Shown here: positions 25,301 through 35,643 of the stretch, piece by piece
Layout of the letters: each line of letters opens with the position of its first letter
Numbering within the stretch: the first letter of the stretch is position 1
Assembly: GCA_015680685.1 (NCBI GenBank)
Contig: MNCI01002118.1
Location: 106,060 to 152,795 of the forward strand
DNA length: 46,736 nucleotides
Source: Gnetum montanum
Lineage: Eukaryota > Streptophyta > Gnetopsida > Gnetales > Gnetaceae
Direction: 5' to 3'
Position numbers and translations under genes: made by a program
Notes under the pieces: generated by a model
Told to the model about the DNA's origin: nothing
What the model saw: the letters and a program-made list of their open reading frames with translations, nothing else
The model's database searches: none

Positions 25301-28300
25301 AGGCCATGGTGCCACAAGTTGAAGCTATAAAATGTGTTCTTCACTAGATGGGAAAGGAACTAGGGCTCCATATTAGCTAGGGGAAATCCAATGCTGATTT
25401 TGTTTAGACCAATGGCCTCATGAAGGGATGGATTTGCAGGACTCCAGAGATGAGACATGATAGCAATAAAGATTCTTACCTGGGATTCCAATTTATTCTT
25501 GGAGACAGAATGTATCTTGAGTCAATTTCATCAAGAAGATTCAGTTACATAGAACACAGGACTACAAGATTCTTAACAAGTAAAGCAAAGATTCACAAGA
25601 GGTTATTAACAGAAGCTAAAGAGCCACCCAAAGCAAGGATATATTGCTTCAGCTAGTTATCTATCACAAGAGGTTATTAACAAAGTCAATCAAGTTATCA
25701 GGAATTTTGAATGGTCTGGTCGGAATTACATCTAGTGTGCTGGGAGAAACTTTCATGGCCTAGAAATGCAGGGTGATTGGGTATTCAAACCTTTGAGGAT
25801 TGCATCTTGCTTGGTCAACATAATCTGATCAGGTGAATAAATGATGAAGATGATAAGTTGTGGATCAGTATTATTAGGCAGAAATATGTGCCTTGGACGT
25901 CCAATCCAACTAACTCAATTGTATGATGTGGCCTTTGCGTGCAGTATCAACTTATTTCATAATTCTCCCCTCTTGCCCATGCTACACCCAAAGACATTAT
26001 GCAAGCAAAGTACACTCCAGTGCATGGTTGCCACATTATCTAGAAGGGAAAAGTATCTAAAAAATTAAGTTTTCCTCTAGTTCCTTAGACACCACGTAGT
26101 TCCCATGAGGGCCTTCCTCTGCAACCGTGGCCTAGATATGAAAGATTGTCAACCCCTATGCCAAAGGGGTAGCATTGAAACCCAAGAGCACATGTTCTTT
26201 CTATGTCCTTTCAACACCCATGTCTAGCATGCCAGTGGCATTGATCCAGTCTGGCCTCTCACCAGAGACTTGCTCACTTCAACTCTAGTCTAGTTGATCT
26301 GGAAGACTAGAAACACCTCCATCTTCTAGAATGCACCAATCCCTCCCACCATTTTAGTTGCTAACTGACCTGAAATTTGTGAAAAGAAGTGGTTACTACC
26401 ATGGGAGTTACACCGACTCATGAACCGGAATGTGGTCACTATCAAGAAAATGAAGAGTTGTAGAAACTTGTTATTGTGACCAAGTGGGAGGCACTTCTAT
26501 CATTGTTAAGGGAAACCCGAATTTGCAGGATACTCGGTTCTTTTGGAGATGGCAGCAAGATGAAACAACATTTAGGGGAGTGCGTATTACCCTAATTGAA
26601 GAAGCTATTACTGAATATCTTTCCATCCCAAATGACAGCAAGCTCATTCTCCCTTCCAGCGACAAACTGCAAGAGGCAAAGACATTTTTTTAGGGATCCA
26701 TGTCATGAACCTCTAGTGGGAAAATGTTAGAACCCCACCTTTCTCCACTATGGCAAGTAGCTGCCAAGCTGGTGGATCGCTATTTTATGCACTCAACAAT
26801 GTATGGAAGTGACAAGGGGTCTATTTTGCCTTTCTCAAATACATGTAACTAAACTAGAAGGTCAAGCTTCTAAAGTTTTTTTTTTTGCCACACTCACGAG
26901 AAAGAGAGCTTGTCATCATTTGGCCTCATCCTTGCTTTGTGGGAGGCTGCATGCAGTGCACATGCCAAACCTAAACCAATGCCTGCAAAGAGGTTTCCCC
27001 AATGTTATAACAAACAGACTTCCCATCATGAGGATGCTTCTTCCTCCTCCAACCTTGCCAAGGGCTCTTCAATGATGGGTGCCACTACTCATCTCCCTTT
27101 CTAAGGCTACTGCCACCACTCTCCCTAGGTTGCAATTAGAGAGGAGATGAAAGATATCTTGCAGTAGCAACTTAGGAGATGGAAGGAACCAACAAGAAGG
27201 AAATGGAGGCCACATTTATTACAAAGCTTAGTAGTATACAAGCAAAAATGGAACAGGAAGCACAACAGAGTTCGGATATCGCTCTTGAAGAAGCTTTGGA
27301 GGAGGCAATCTTCTGGAGTCAACTGGAGGAAGAGATCCCCAAACAAATCAAACAAAACCTTCAACATGAGGTAAAGAGAAGTGGATTAGGCAAGAGAAAG
27401 AAGACTAGCAACATGAAAAAGACTATAGTGAACAAGAGTAGATGTAAGTGTAGTTCAACAAAAGCCATGAATCCAATACTAGACACTAGTTTAGAGTGAG
27501 GAACTATCCCTACATGGTTATGGACGTGAATAGAGAAACATGGGATGATCTCCTGACATATATCAAGAAAACGTCCATTCTTCTCCACCTAGATAAAGTT
27601 AGGCACCTGGATAAAAAGGCAAGGGACCAATTAGAGGAGAGCTATAAGAATTTCCAATAGGCAATGGGCTTCCTCTTCTCATGGAAGATGCAAGAGATTC
27701 TAGATTTTGTGCATTGCCAAGAGAAGCCATGTTGTGAGTACTAAGAGTCAATTGCCATTAGGCCAGAGAGATTGCAAAAATGGAACACTTTCAACAATAT
27801 GACACTTGCAAAGATGTGTGCACTGAAACATCTAGTGTTACTGAGAGTAAGGAGGAGGGGGGCGGGCCATACACCATAACCCGAATTTGAGCCAAAAGCC
27901 CCAAGTCATTAGGGCTCTAGCTTAAGCATTCAACCTGCCTATGGAGGTCAACCAAGTAAGACCTCCAAGAGAAGCCCATAGCTAGAGGAACTAAAGTAAC
28001 ATTTGTATAGGGGTGGACCACCATTCCATGGCCTGCAACACTACCCCATTGACTACATCAAGAAAGAGCCTAGGCACCAAAACCCAAGACTCACATCGAC
28101 ACCAAAGTCAATCACGAAACCACCATTCAAGAACCTGTCATAAATCTATTACCACATGTTACAAAGACCCATGAACATCAAGAACCACCTACTACCACAA
28201 TCATGATCAATGTACAAATGGATTAGAATTTGGCTAAGATTAGCCATTGCTCGAAAACTAAATAAGATCACTACAAAACATGGGACTCTTGAGGAAGAGT

Positions 28301-31300
28301 TTGAGATCTAATCACACCACCAAGATAGTCACAAACACCAAGGATGCTTATCACCAAGGCATGTCATGAACACCAAGGACATACTATCAGGTAAAGCCAG
28401 GATCACAATAGGATGCAAACCACCAAGTTTTCAAGAACACCACAACCAAGAACATGCCACAGCCTCCTAAATAGGATACTAACCACAAGGTAGAATTAGC
28501 CATAGAGCTATTGGAAGGTTTCATGTTAGAGGCTGGAGACCGGCTACAATGCATAAAAAATGTGCCAACTACAAGAGAGTTTAACTATCTAGGAAGCATG
28601 GATCACTAAACTTGGCCTTGCCACAAGGTGTGGCATAGTCCTACAACAAGAGGACACAAGAGCCCACAAGGACATCAAACAACTAACACTCCTTAGTACA
28701 TGAACTATTGATAACAATTACATTACATTAATACCGTAGAACATACATGGAATATTGTCTACATTTGCTAGGCATAACATACAATAATAGGAAGTGCTAC
28801 CTAGGCCTAGTAGGCTAAAATGACGTACTACCCACGCCTAGTAGGCTAAATGACGTACTACCCAAGCCCATCCTAAGGCTAAGTTTCTAGGCTATCAAGA
28901 GCAAAACCCAAGCTACACTATTCTGATTTGAAAACCTATCTCAACACCCATACTGTAAACTGTAACACTGATGCCTCTGAAATCTACCATTGGAACTAGC
29001 ATAATGGAACGCAAATGCAACAAACAAGCAACATTAAAGAGCCATTCAAAGATCCATCACCTACCACAGTGGGACATCAAGGCATCGGCCACTCCTAGGC
29101 CATTAGTATCTACAAGGGCCAAGGATACTGTTCCATATCTTTTGCTCACCCAAAATATTTGAAGTGATTCAGAATTGGCCACAATCCTCTCTACGTGCTC
29201 ACCCAACGCATTGAGAGGCAAACAAATCATGTTGCACCAGCAATCCCATTACAACATTGGCACTGATAAATCCACACTTCAATGTCAGGGATTTGAAACC
29301 AAGCAAGAAATTCATTGAGGTCGCAAGAGCACTTATCTTCCCCAAAGACAGTTCTCACAGAATTCACGATGTCCCCACCATCTCAACCTCTTTGTAACTA
29401 TGCTACCTACAAAGCCAAGACACTAGCTAAGAAACAAAAGAGTTAGTGGTGGTTACGTACAGCACACCAGCCATAAAATGCATCCACCAAGCACAATCAA
29501 AATCAGTGGAGATATAACAATTTCAAAATGCTATAAAGAGTAGGATCTCACCTGCGTGCATAGAGATCAATCATGTAAAAACTACATGAACAACTTAGAT
29601 ACACTTACACAAAAGAAACAAGCATATGGCATACCAACAAGGATAAATTGGAACATTCTCAAAATTCCAGAGATCCACAACCAAGAAGGGTACCTAGCCA
29701 CTAACACCCATCCTCATCCAGGACCAAGGTCTCAACATAACCACATGAGGGCATCAGCAAAAGAACTCACAACCTCATCCAGCAATAAACAGAGAGAGAC
29801 TGAGATAACATCACAACATGTCTCAACAACCAGAGGTCTCAAAACACACATCCAAATCTATCAACAAAGAGGATGCAACCTCTAAAGAAGACACTCAACA
29901 GGAGAGGTGAGGTCCAAAAATAGAACAAAATCAAGAATGACCTACCTCATAGAGATCTCAAAAACATCTAATCAAATAAAATGTCATAAGGTAGATGTCA
30001 AAATCTAAAGCAATGATGCCACAAAGCCCAAGGGCAAACACAACCAAGCCTCTAAGAGGAAACAGAAAACCAAACAACTGCAATAAGAATAACCAAATTC
30101 GAAGCACAGGAGGGCATCAAAGCAAGGACCACATCTAAATTGGTCTAGAAGAAGCACACAAGGCCTCAAGATGCACCCTCATCAATCAACCATACAACAC
30201 CTAGGCATTCCACGGAGCCACATCTAAGCCACGAGAAGTACAAAACCACGCAATAATGAGCAAAAGCCGAAGCAAGAGGACCACACAATAATGAGCAAAA
30301 GCTGAAGCAAGAGGACATGCATGAGAGACTCAAGATGCAACAGAAGGAAAGACACACCATGCAATAATGAGCAAAAACCGAAGCAAGAGGACATGCACAA
30401 GAGACTCAAGATGCAACAAAAAGAAAGACACACACACGTGAGAGAGACTCAAGATGCAACAGAAAGAAACACACACACACAAGAGACTCAAGATGCAACA
30501 AAAAGAAAGACACACAAACACACACACACGCGAGAGAGACTCACACACATGAGAGACTCAAGATGCAACAGAAAGAAAGACACACACACGGGAGAGACTC
30601 AAGATGCAACAGAAAGAAACACACATACACACACACACAAATTGTGTGGGGTACCTAGGTACCTAGGCAAAATTGTGGCCCAATAGGTAAATCCCACACT
30701 TATTATATTTGAGATAAGTGGGGGTGCAAATCTACCACATCCTGCACATTCCAAATAATGTCATCATGAAACATGTCATTTAGGTGGAGATCAATGCAGA
30801 GACCAAGTCCAATTCATCCGAGATGGACTACTAAAGACCAAAGATGGGAAGCTCCTTGAACGACACTTCATGTGCTACAAATAGAACTTCCACCAGCCAC
30901 ATCAATACATAACCATAGCTTGTCCAACCACTAATGAAGATAGTGGAGGAAAGCTCATCAACACAACCACATCTATCCGCAAGCATATCCAGACTGCAAA
31001 GGTTGCAAACATCAAAGGAATGGCTCCACAAATGAAATCTCAAAGGGGCCTTATCATAAGGGCAAACAAATGGTAAATACAAGAGGCAAAACCAACCTGA
31101 TCCAATATCAAAAATGATCTCCAACTGGAAAGACCATAGATAAGAAACCTCAAAGCCATAGTAGCCTAGAAGGATGTCACACTTATCGCAATACATCGAA
31201 GGACGCTCCAATACCATCTATAACAATGTTGCCCCAATGTTGTTCAGTGTCCCAAGGATTTCCCTTAGATCCAATGGACCTAGGACAAAAGGCCTAGGGA

Positions 31301-34300
31301 CTACACCTCCAAGCAAACAAAACCTCCATTTCAATAACTTAAAAGGGAACATGCAACACATCCAAATCTCTTATATTGAGCATATGCCTCTAGGAGAACA
31401 TTGACAACCTCAAATGAGGACTAGCAAATAAGCATACAAACAACCCTGTAGACATCATCAATACCAAAATGATGATGTATCTACAAGGGTTGCATCATCC
31501 TCAAACCCCTCACCATCCAGTTCAAGGTTCAGCGCAGCGCTGCACCTAAACTATCCAATTTAAGCTACCTACATATCTACAACCACTACAGAATCAGGAC
31601 CCATGTAGTTCTATACATGTGAAAGTAAGATGAGGAAGAAAAAGAGGGGAATAACAAGGTCGAGCCTTGTGTCTTGGAACCACCAAGCCAAAGGTTTTCC
31701 AACAATTGAGGACTACACACAAATACCTTAGAGTATTCCATGGTCCCCAAACCATAGGGAGGAATCAGGGGAACCTCTACCTTGAGACCTCTCTCACATT
31801 ATTTGAATAAGACTCTTTTGGAAAAGTTAGCTCAGAGAATCATAAATGAAGATGTTACATGAGTTAAAGTGATGAAGGGTAAATATTTGAACCAAATAAA
31901 AAAATTTCTAGAAGGACCACATATTATTAGTGCTTCTACAATATGGGCAAGAATTAAAAAAGTCTATGTATGGATGATAAATCACTACATGAAATCTCAA
32001 AATGGTAAAGCTTTATTATGGAAAAATAAATATTCATACAAAGTTATAGAGGTTTATGATATTTATGCACCAGTCAAGTAGATAAAGAAGCTCTTCATTA
32101 GAAGAAAGTTAATCTAATCCATAAAGTTCATGTCTTTTTTAAATTGGCATAAAAAGAGAAAATTTTAACAATCCAGTCATGATAGATGATGGCTAATGGA
32201 TGTTGTTTCTCTAAGAACGCTTCTGAAAATGGTAATAATATCTTTCTGTGTTGCCTTGTAATTGCTCAAGAGAGTTTGGAAAGCTACAAATCAGCAATTT
32301 GAATATGCCAAAATCTTTACAGTATGGTGTAGCAGCTTGGACTAGATCAATGGAACTTGGTTCATTAATAAAATTTGAAGTGAGTTGCTAGCATATGTGA
32401 TCTTTCAAATTTGGAAAGAAAGAAATTGAAAAACTTTTAAAAATATATAAATTAATCTAGATGGAATTTATTGGCTAGTAATTAAGATTTGGAAAGAGAA
32501 TGTCATATATAAAATGGGACTTGACTACCGAAGTCTTTAAGCCTTACACAATTATAATTTTTTATTTCTGAAGTTACCATTAGACTAGTAGTTTGAAATG
32601 AATATTTTATTTTTAAACTTTTAATTAGAAAGGTGATTTTATCATCTTAGTTAATCTTTAAAAGCCCAGGACTAATCTCATTAAACTTCAAATTTTATTT
32701 AATTAATATAATAGAATCTGGTTTACTCCTTATAAAGGAATATAGTAGAAGGTTAGAATTACACCAAAACAAATCCATTGGTACTTTTTGCAAAATAAAC
32801 TTGAACTAAAAGAATCACACAAATGTTTGCTAAACTCTAGCAAAGAAATGATAACCACCATCCTTGGCACTACAATTAACCCTTGAAGTTGAAGCCAATT
32901 TATACTCAGAAGTTAAGTCACACAGAGGAAGTCAATTATGCTAAGGAGATAATGACTATTACACAAGAAAATGGATGGTTGAATCAAGGAAAGTTAAATT
33001 AAGGAAACTTGTGGCTTCAGTCATGGTATCTTATAATGGATCATCTTCCTTCAAACAAAAGGCTCTTTCAGAAAATAATGAAAGAGAGAATCTTAGGTAA
33101 ATTTTGGTTGAACACATCAGGCAATAAACAATTTTACTTACATACTATTAGAGGGGTTTGTTATCCAGTACTCAAAGTATCTATTCACAGATATTCCTAT
33201 TCGTTTAAGATGTCAAATTCTTAGAGCAAGGATGGGTTCTCATCATCTTTTTGTTGAGATAGAACATTGGATCAATTTACTGAGAAAATGTATCTGCAAA
33301 CTGTGCAATGACGCATTAAGGATGAAAAACATATCTCTTTATTTTGTCTATCCCTAGCTCACATTCAAATGAAATACAATATTAATGGTAAATTGCTAAT
33401 TGTTTAGTTTCAAGTTGACCCTTGGATCATTACATTAATCATTAATGATATTTTTAACTTTCTTCAAAAGTCTGGTGAGCCTTTGTAATTGTCTAACAAA
33501 TCCATTATGGTCTTGTGAATGTAATAAAAATTTCCAATTTCTAGTTTCCAGTTCCTTAACCTTAAGAGTTGAAAAGAAAAAAACTGTGGTGGATTTTTAA
33601 GAGTTCACACTTGGGCACAACTATTTTAAAAAGTTAAGCTTTCACGCATCTACCAACCCTCCCAAGACCGCACTTTGTGAGATGAGTATTGAGCCTCTAG
33701 ATGATAACACTGATATGACTCTCAGCTCATAATGATAACATACACATCTAAAATTCAACTTAAACAGAGAAGTTTCTTCTTTGATTAGTTTGATGTTTAA
33801 AAATTTAATAAAGAACCATATGACACTCAATTTCAGAGAAAAGGAAAAAAATCACAGACCGATAAATAAAATGTATCATCACATTAAATTCATTGATTCA
33901 ACCTGAAAGAATGAAATAAGAACATACATGTCATTCTCCTGAGACTTGTTCTTCAATCTAAGGATCTCTTTGATGAGATCATTTGCTTCCTTTGCATTTT
34001 GATTTGAATAAGGAGAACTGGCAGATCCTGAACATATCCAAAAGTTTGCAGAAACAAGAAAATATTAACATGACCATCAAAGCTATTACTCATTTATGAA
34101 AAGCCCCAAAATAATAATATTATTATTATTAAATTATGAAAATCTTGATTAAAAACTTATGGAAAATTCATAACAGCCGAAATGAATAAAGGCTTCATCT
34201 GGTGAAAGAATTTTGATGGTTACAATGATTTGGTTCTTCTTGCTTGGCTAAAACTGGAACTTCCAGTTAAGTATATAGTTTGTGACGTCACAATAGGTTC

Positions 34301-35643
34301 ATTGCTGCCTAAATCCAGCCAATTCTTGATTTTGGCATACATCATATCTCTCATTACTAGCTTTATAGCGTGACCCAGCATCTATAGATCAGGGTTTTGC
34401 TTTATCTTAAAGAAAATGTTAGTTATTCAAAATGTATGACAGGAATGCACAAAAATATAATGTTGGTAAATATTAGGATTTTCCAAACCGCTAGGAATAT
34501 TTTTCAAATAGCAATGTAGATCTCCAAAAGCAACAAAGGACAATTAGGGTATTTCAAAACTACTGATTATTAGTAGAAAGGACCAAAAAGAAGAATTTTT
34601 AAAAAGTTAAAAAGAAGTACTAATTTTTTCATTTGGTTAACTAGCAAGGCAACACCAACAAGACAAAAGATGCACTCATTGTAACATGTTTTCTTACTTT
34701 AATTTGCATTGCATTATGCTTAGTGTCTTTTACTAGGCCCAATCCAACTGCTAAGAAGTTGACCTTCCTCCACACGGAAGAAAGATCCATCTCTAAAAAT
34801 AACTGATATAAAATCTGAAATTATCCATGAAATGAAGTTATAAGTTTATTAAGTAAAAATGCCCTTTGTCAGAGCATTCTGAACAGCTTTAAGTGTTCCC
34901 CAAATTGTGTTCTGGCAGAAAATGGACCCTGATAAAATGTATAAAGCATCTTGTACGCCAGAAAACTACAAACATTTTGATGTTATGTTGTATAATGGCA
35001 ACATTACAACTATTCTTGTCCATTATCAGTATTTCACACATTTTGGTCCTTCTCTTCTAGCCAAAGGAAAAAAAATTTCCATTTCTTGAAAACACAAAAC
35101 AAGACATTGTAGAGATCCTTAAAGCAATCCAGATAACGCAGCATGCATTCAAAGATGGTACTTAAACAAGGTCAATATTTTAGTGTTCCTGGGCTTCATA
35201 AACAAATTAGCCTATATATAATAAAAAAATTTCTTTTATTTATAAATTCATAATTATCAACGTATTGTATTTGCAGTGAGATTTGAGTAGAAATTCATAA
35301 AATTCTGTATCCTTCTGCGTTCACAAAAACATAAAAAGAGATAAGATCAGTCAGAATGCAAGTTAGGACTCACCTGGCAAAAGAGCATTCTCAGAAATGT
35401 AAGTATTTTTTGCAAACAAAGGAAGCAATAAATTCATTAAAAGCCCTGCCAAACAGAAGAACACACTGAAACCAACATTCATTAGCATCGAGTATAAATG
35501 AAAAATAAGAATCCTAACACAAAATATGTATAATAGTTGGAAAAGACAAACCTAACTAACTGGGCATGTTGAACCAGAGAATATCCTAATCGAGCTATCA
35601 AACGCCTCTTTGGTGAGCTATTTTTCATTTCTTTAATAGTCAT
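15434..35643 (-). CDS. GPAA1: GPI transamidase subunit GPAA1 (GAA1), six coding exons
   Basis: Joined coding exons, in transcript order: 35643-35552, 35465-35374, 34027-33928, 17869-16999, 16923-16790, 16394-15434. All five introns are GT-AG, phases agree, and the sum is 2250 nt (749 residues plus stop) without an internal stop. GPAA1 is an ER-membrane subunit of the GPI transamidase, which swaps the C-terminal signal of precursor proteins for a GPI anchor; its lumenal domain has an M28-peptidase-like fold. Seen here: a cytosolic basic N-terminus (PKRRLIARLGYSL), a first membrane segment at about 29-49, then the family signature NTYISENALLPGSAS (51-65), a lumenal domain with VVGVVRAPRSDGKEAIVLVT and NGQMPNLDLINVVNFLAVHR, GAHGAFRDYQVDAITLEFSS, INNLLEKFHQSFFLYFLTSP, and about six further membrane segments to the end. 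A Ser/acidic insertion lies at about residues 486-540. The family is usually 620-700 residues, so this is slightly long. The start is the first in-frame ATG; the frame upstream stays open to TGA 35683-35685 without another ATG. Confidence 0.95.
16790..16923 (-). CDS. GPAA1: GPAA1 coding exon 5
   Basis: 134 nt between a GTCAG acceptor and a GTGAAG donor. It encodes ALGIPTGAHGAFRDYQVDAI and the residues after it, one of the most conserved parts of the family. The intron before it is 75 bp. Confidence 0.95.
16999..17869 (-). CDS. GPAA1: GPAA1 coding exon 4 (main lumenal domain)
   Basis: 871 nt, residues 96-385 plus one leading base. TTGACAG acceptor at 17870, GTAGCA donor at 16998. It carries most of the M28-like lumenal domain, including RAPRSDGKEAIVLVTP, a KDVVWLAADS segment and NGQMPNLDLINVV. 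The open frame continues upstream into the intron to 18228, but that extension is low-complexity repeat sequence and not coding. Confidence 0.97.
18005..18948 (+). mobile_element. LTR-like segment with promoter and poly(A) signals
   Basis: The base composition is unlike the flanks (G/T- and GAGAG-rich). There is a CTATAAATAAG TATA-type box at 18472-18482, a transcribed-looking GAGAG-rich segment, and an AATAAAA signal near 18799. This is the order expected for U3-R-U5. Exact ends and target-site duplication were not found, and no internal domains flank it, so a solo LTR is the likeliest reading. Confidence 0.45.
18081..18171 (+). repeat. Perfect 45-bp duplication flanking an N
   Basis: 18081-18125 and 18127-18171 are identical over 45 bases and are separated by a single N at 18126. 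This probably reflects two overlapping contig ends joined without merging. Confidence 0.95.
18949..20310 (+). pseudogene. RTE-type LINE reverse transcriptase (decayed)
   Basis: The translation shows the characteristic RTE order across several frames. Near 18960-19120 a YAKLGLKEAEKSTYKFKKAR stretch matches the pre-RT 'LGTKEGEK..YKLAKAR' block. Near 19300-19480 follow R-I-T-W-L-T-N-L-L-N and T-L-V-P-M. Near 19676 comes FLEKAYDRVLREILWWTL, the RTE catalytic block (usually D-L-E-K-A-Y-D-R-V-P-R), with Asp replaced by Leu. Near 20030-20130 a Y-F-G-L-F-I-Q motif and an INNDVTN segment match the RTE post-RT region. Many stops and frameshifts; the F/Y-A-D-D block is missing. Inactive. Confidence 0.8.
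20444..20460 (+). repeat. Target-site duplication, left copy (17 bp)
   Basis: TCACTCTATATTTATTA, identical to 21942-21958, flanking the insertion between them. Confidence 0.85.
20461..21941 (-). mobile_element. LINE-like retrotransposon insertion bounded by a 17-bp target-site duplication
   Basis: The 1481-bp insertion lies between perfect 17-bp direct repeats (20444-20460, 21942-21958). On the minus strand it ends in CCAAAATAATAATAATAATAA, an A-rich tail expected of target-primed reverse transcription. Its last 350 bases are G/T-rich, like 3' untranslated regions of plant L1 elements. The body holds a decayed coiled-coil ORF (20821-21366) and further broken reading frames upstream to about 21940, but no reverse transcriptase. 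It is probably an internally deleted or ORF1-bearing LINE derivative mobilised by an L1 machinery. Confidence 0.75.
20821..21366 (-). pseudogene. Decayed coiled-coil ORF in the minus-strand insertion
   Basis: A 182-codon frame ends at TAG 20823-20821. Residues are rich in E, Q, K, L and R with helical periodicity (for example FHKEIDELQHQLECKE), then an H-P-D-K-I-K-K-K-L segment. The five internal stops are one TAA and four TAG, each lying where Gln fits the surrounding heptads. No known domain recognised. It could be a LINE ORF1-type protein or a host-derived coiled coil carried by the element. Confidence 0.5.
21942..21958 (+). repeat. Target-site duplication, right copy (17 bp)
   Basis: Identical to 20444-20460; the sequence on its right continues the AT-rich intron sequence interrupted by the insertion. 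Confidence 0.85.
21959..23343. other. Intron sequence without recognised gene; possible LINE 5' leader at the end
   Basis: No protein or RNA gene is supported. The last 400 bases immediately precede an endonuclease start and may be decayed LINE 5' sequence. Confidence 0.4.
23344..26450 (+). pseudogene. L1-type LINE ORF2, nearly full length but decayed
   Basis: ATG 23344 opens a plant L1 endonuclease: MTILIWNCRGQGN, then DIVCLQETKLQ (the QET motif), then in later frames G-Y-H-F-T-W-S near 23850. Reverse-transcriptase motifs follow: P-K-P-N-E-W-P-I-E-F-F near 24640, LKLNVAKAYDTMSW near 24985 (catalytic Asp replaced by Asn), and NHYADDTIVTT near 25270 with an intact Y-A-D-D. Near 26100-26230 a zf-RVT-like segment reads CQPLCQRGS..ETQEHMFFLCPF. 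The whole copy is about 3.1 kb with many stops and several frameshifts, so it is inactive. It sits in GPAA1 intron 3 opposite to the gene. Confidence 0.85.
26484..27840 (+). pseudogene. Unidentified decayed ORF, possibly gag-like or an additional retroelement ORF
   Basis: Several frames give protein-like segments in a consistent order: RFFWRWQQDETTFRGVRITL with an I-E-E-A...L-S-I-P (26520-26690), L-W-Q-V-A-A-K-L-V-D-R-Y-F (near 26750), an acidic coiled-coil segment EEALEEAIFWSQLEEEIPKQ (27280-27345) and a helical R-E-T-W-D-D-L-L (near 27535). It is broken by stops and at least two frame changes. I do not recognise the family. The position after a LINE and the mix of domains suggest a retroelement ORF of the kind that carries long coiled coils, as at 2737-5598. 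Confidence 0.4.
27841..30245 (+). other. A/C-rich sequence, no gene recognised
   Basis: The plus strand is visibly rich in A and C and poor in G and T, with many CCAAG, ACCAC and AACACC words. No long frame shows a known domain. It could be untranslated sequence of a retroelement. Confidence 0.45.
28796..28863 (+). repeat. Two tandem units of about 33 bp
   Basis: GCCTAGTAGGCTAAA followed by TGACGTACTACCCA occurs twice in succession; the copies differ by an extra A in the first and by the GG/CG at the start. Confidence 0.9.
30246..30640 (+). repeat. Compound minisatellite (A/C-rich)
   Basis: Two alternating modules: CAATAATGAGCAAAA followed by a G-AAGCAAGAGGAC part (three copies, near 30252, 30288 and 30363), and GAGACTCAAGATGCAACA followed by GAAAGAAA and a CA-dinucleotide run (six copies between 30325 and 30620). 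The CA run varies in length between units. Open frames on either strand here follow from the periodicity and are not genes. Confidence 0.92.
30641..31800. other. A/C-rich intron sequence, nothing recognised
   Basis: Continues the composition of 27841-30245. No gene, RNA or repeat that I can support. Confidence 0.4.
31801..32715 (+). pseudogene. LINE 3' fragment (connection / zf-RVT region)
   Basis: LNKTLLEKLAQRIINED, then V-M-K-G-K-Y-L and A-S-T-I-W-A-R-I-K-K match the region of plant L1 ORF2 just before the zinc finger. Later segments (N-G-T-W-F, V-I-F-Q-I-W-K-E-R-N) match its end. The copy closes with TTTAATTAATATAAT near 32700, as does the LINE ending near 14570. Stops throughout. Confidence 0.6.
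32980..33560 (+). pseudogene. LINE 3' fragment with zinc-finger-like C-terminus
   Basis: Around 33190-33350 the frame gives IPIRLRCQILRARMGSHHLF, an E-H-W-I segment, then a C..C pair (KCICKLCND) and, after a frame change, D-E-K-H-I-S. This resembles the C-terminal region of LINE ORF2 proteins. Decayed, 5' truncated. Confidence 0.5.
33928..34027 (-). CDS. GPAA1: GPAA1 coding exon 3
   Basis: 100 nt after a TTCAG acceptor, ending at GTATGT. It completes the Gly codon of LPGSAS and continues with a charged helix (KEANDLIKEILRLKNK). It ends two bases into a codon, which the first base of exon 4, sixteen kilobases away, completes as Met. Confidence 0.9.
34028..35373 (-). other. GPAA1 intron 2, 1346 bp
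   Basis: Intron from GTGAGT at 35373 to TTCAG at 34028. AT-rich. No inserted element recognised. Confidence 0.8.
35374..35465 (-). CDS. GPAA1: GPAA1 coding exon 2
   Basis: 92 nt after a TTTCAG acceptor, ending at a GTGAGT donor. It encodes the rest of the first membrane helix and the FAKNTYISENALLPG signature, the best short marker of the family. Confidence 0.95.
35552..35643 (-). CDS. GPAA1: GPAA1 coding exon 1
   Basis: 92 nt, residues 1-30 plus two bases. ATG at 35643-35641; donor GTTTGT at 35551. It encodes the basic cytosolic N-terminus and the start of the first membrane helix. The intron after it is only 86 bp. Confidence 0.85.

Larger units (their letters stand above)
17870..33927 (-). 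other. GPAA1 intron 3, 16,058 bp, filled with retroelements
   Basis: Bounded by GTATGT at 33927 and TTGACAG at 17870, with matching phase on either side. It holds an LTR-like segment, an RTE LINE, a LINE-like insertion with a target-site duplication, an L1 LINE, an unidentified decayed ORF, a minisatellite and two LINE 3' fragments. The other four introns are 75, 86, 395 and 1346 bp. Confidence 0.93.

Noticed and set aside
30166-30548. Overlapping minus-strand frames rich in Ser, Cys and Leu
   Set aside because: They are translations of the A/C-rich minisatellite on its complement; the periodic peptide follows from the repeat.
30246-30640. CRISPR array
   Set aside because: The intervening sequence is repetitive itself, unit length varies, and the window is eukaryotic.
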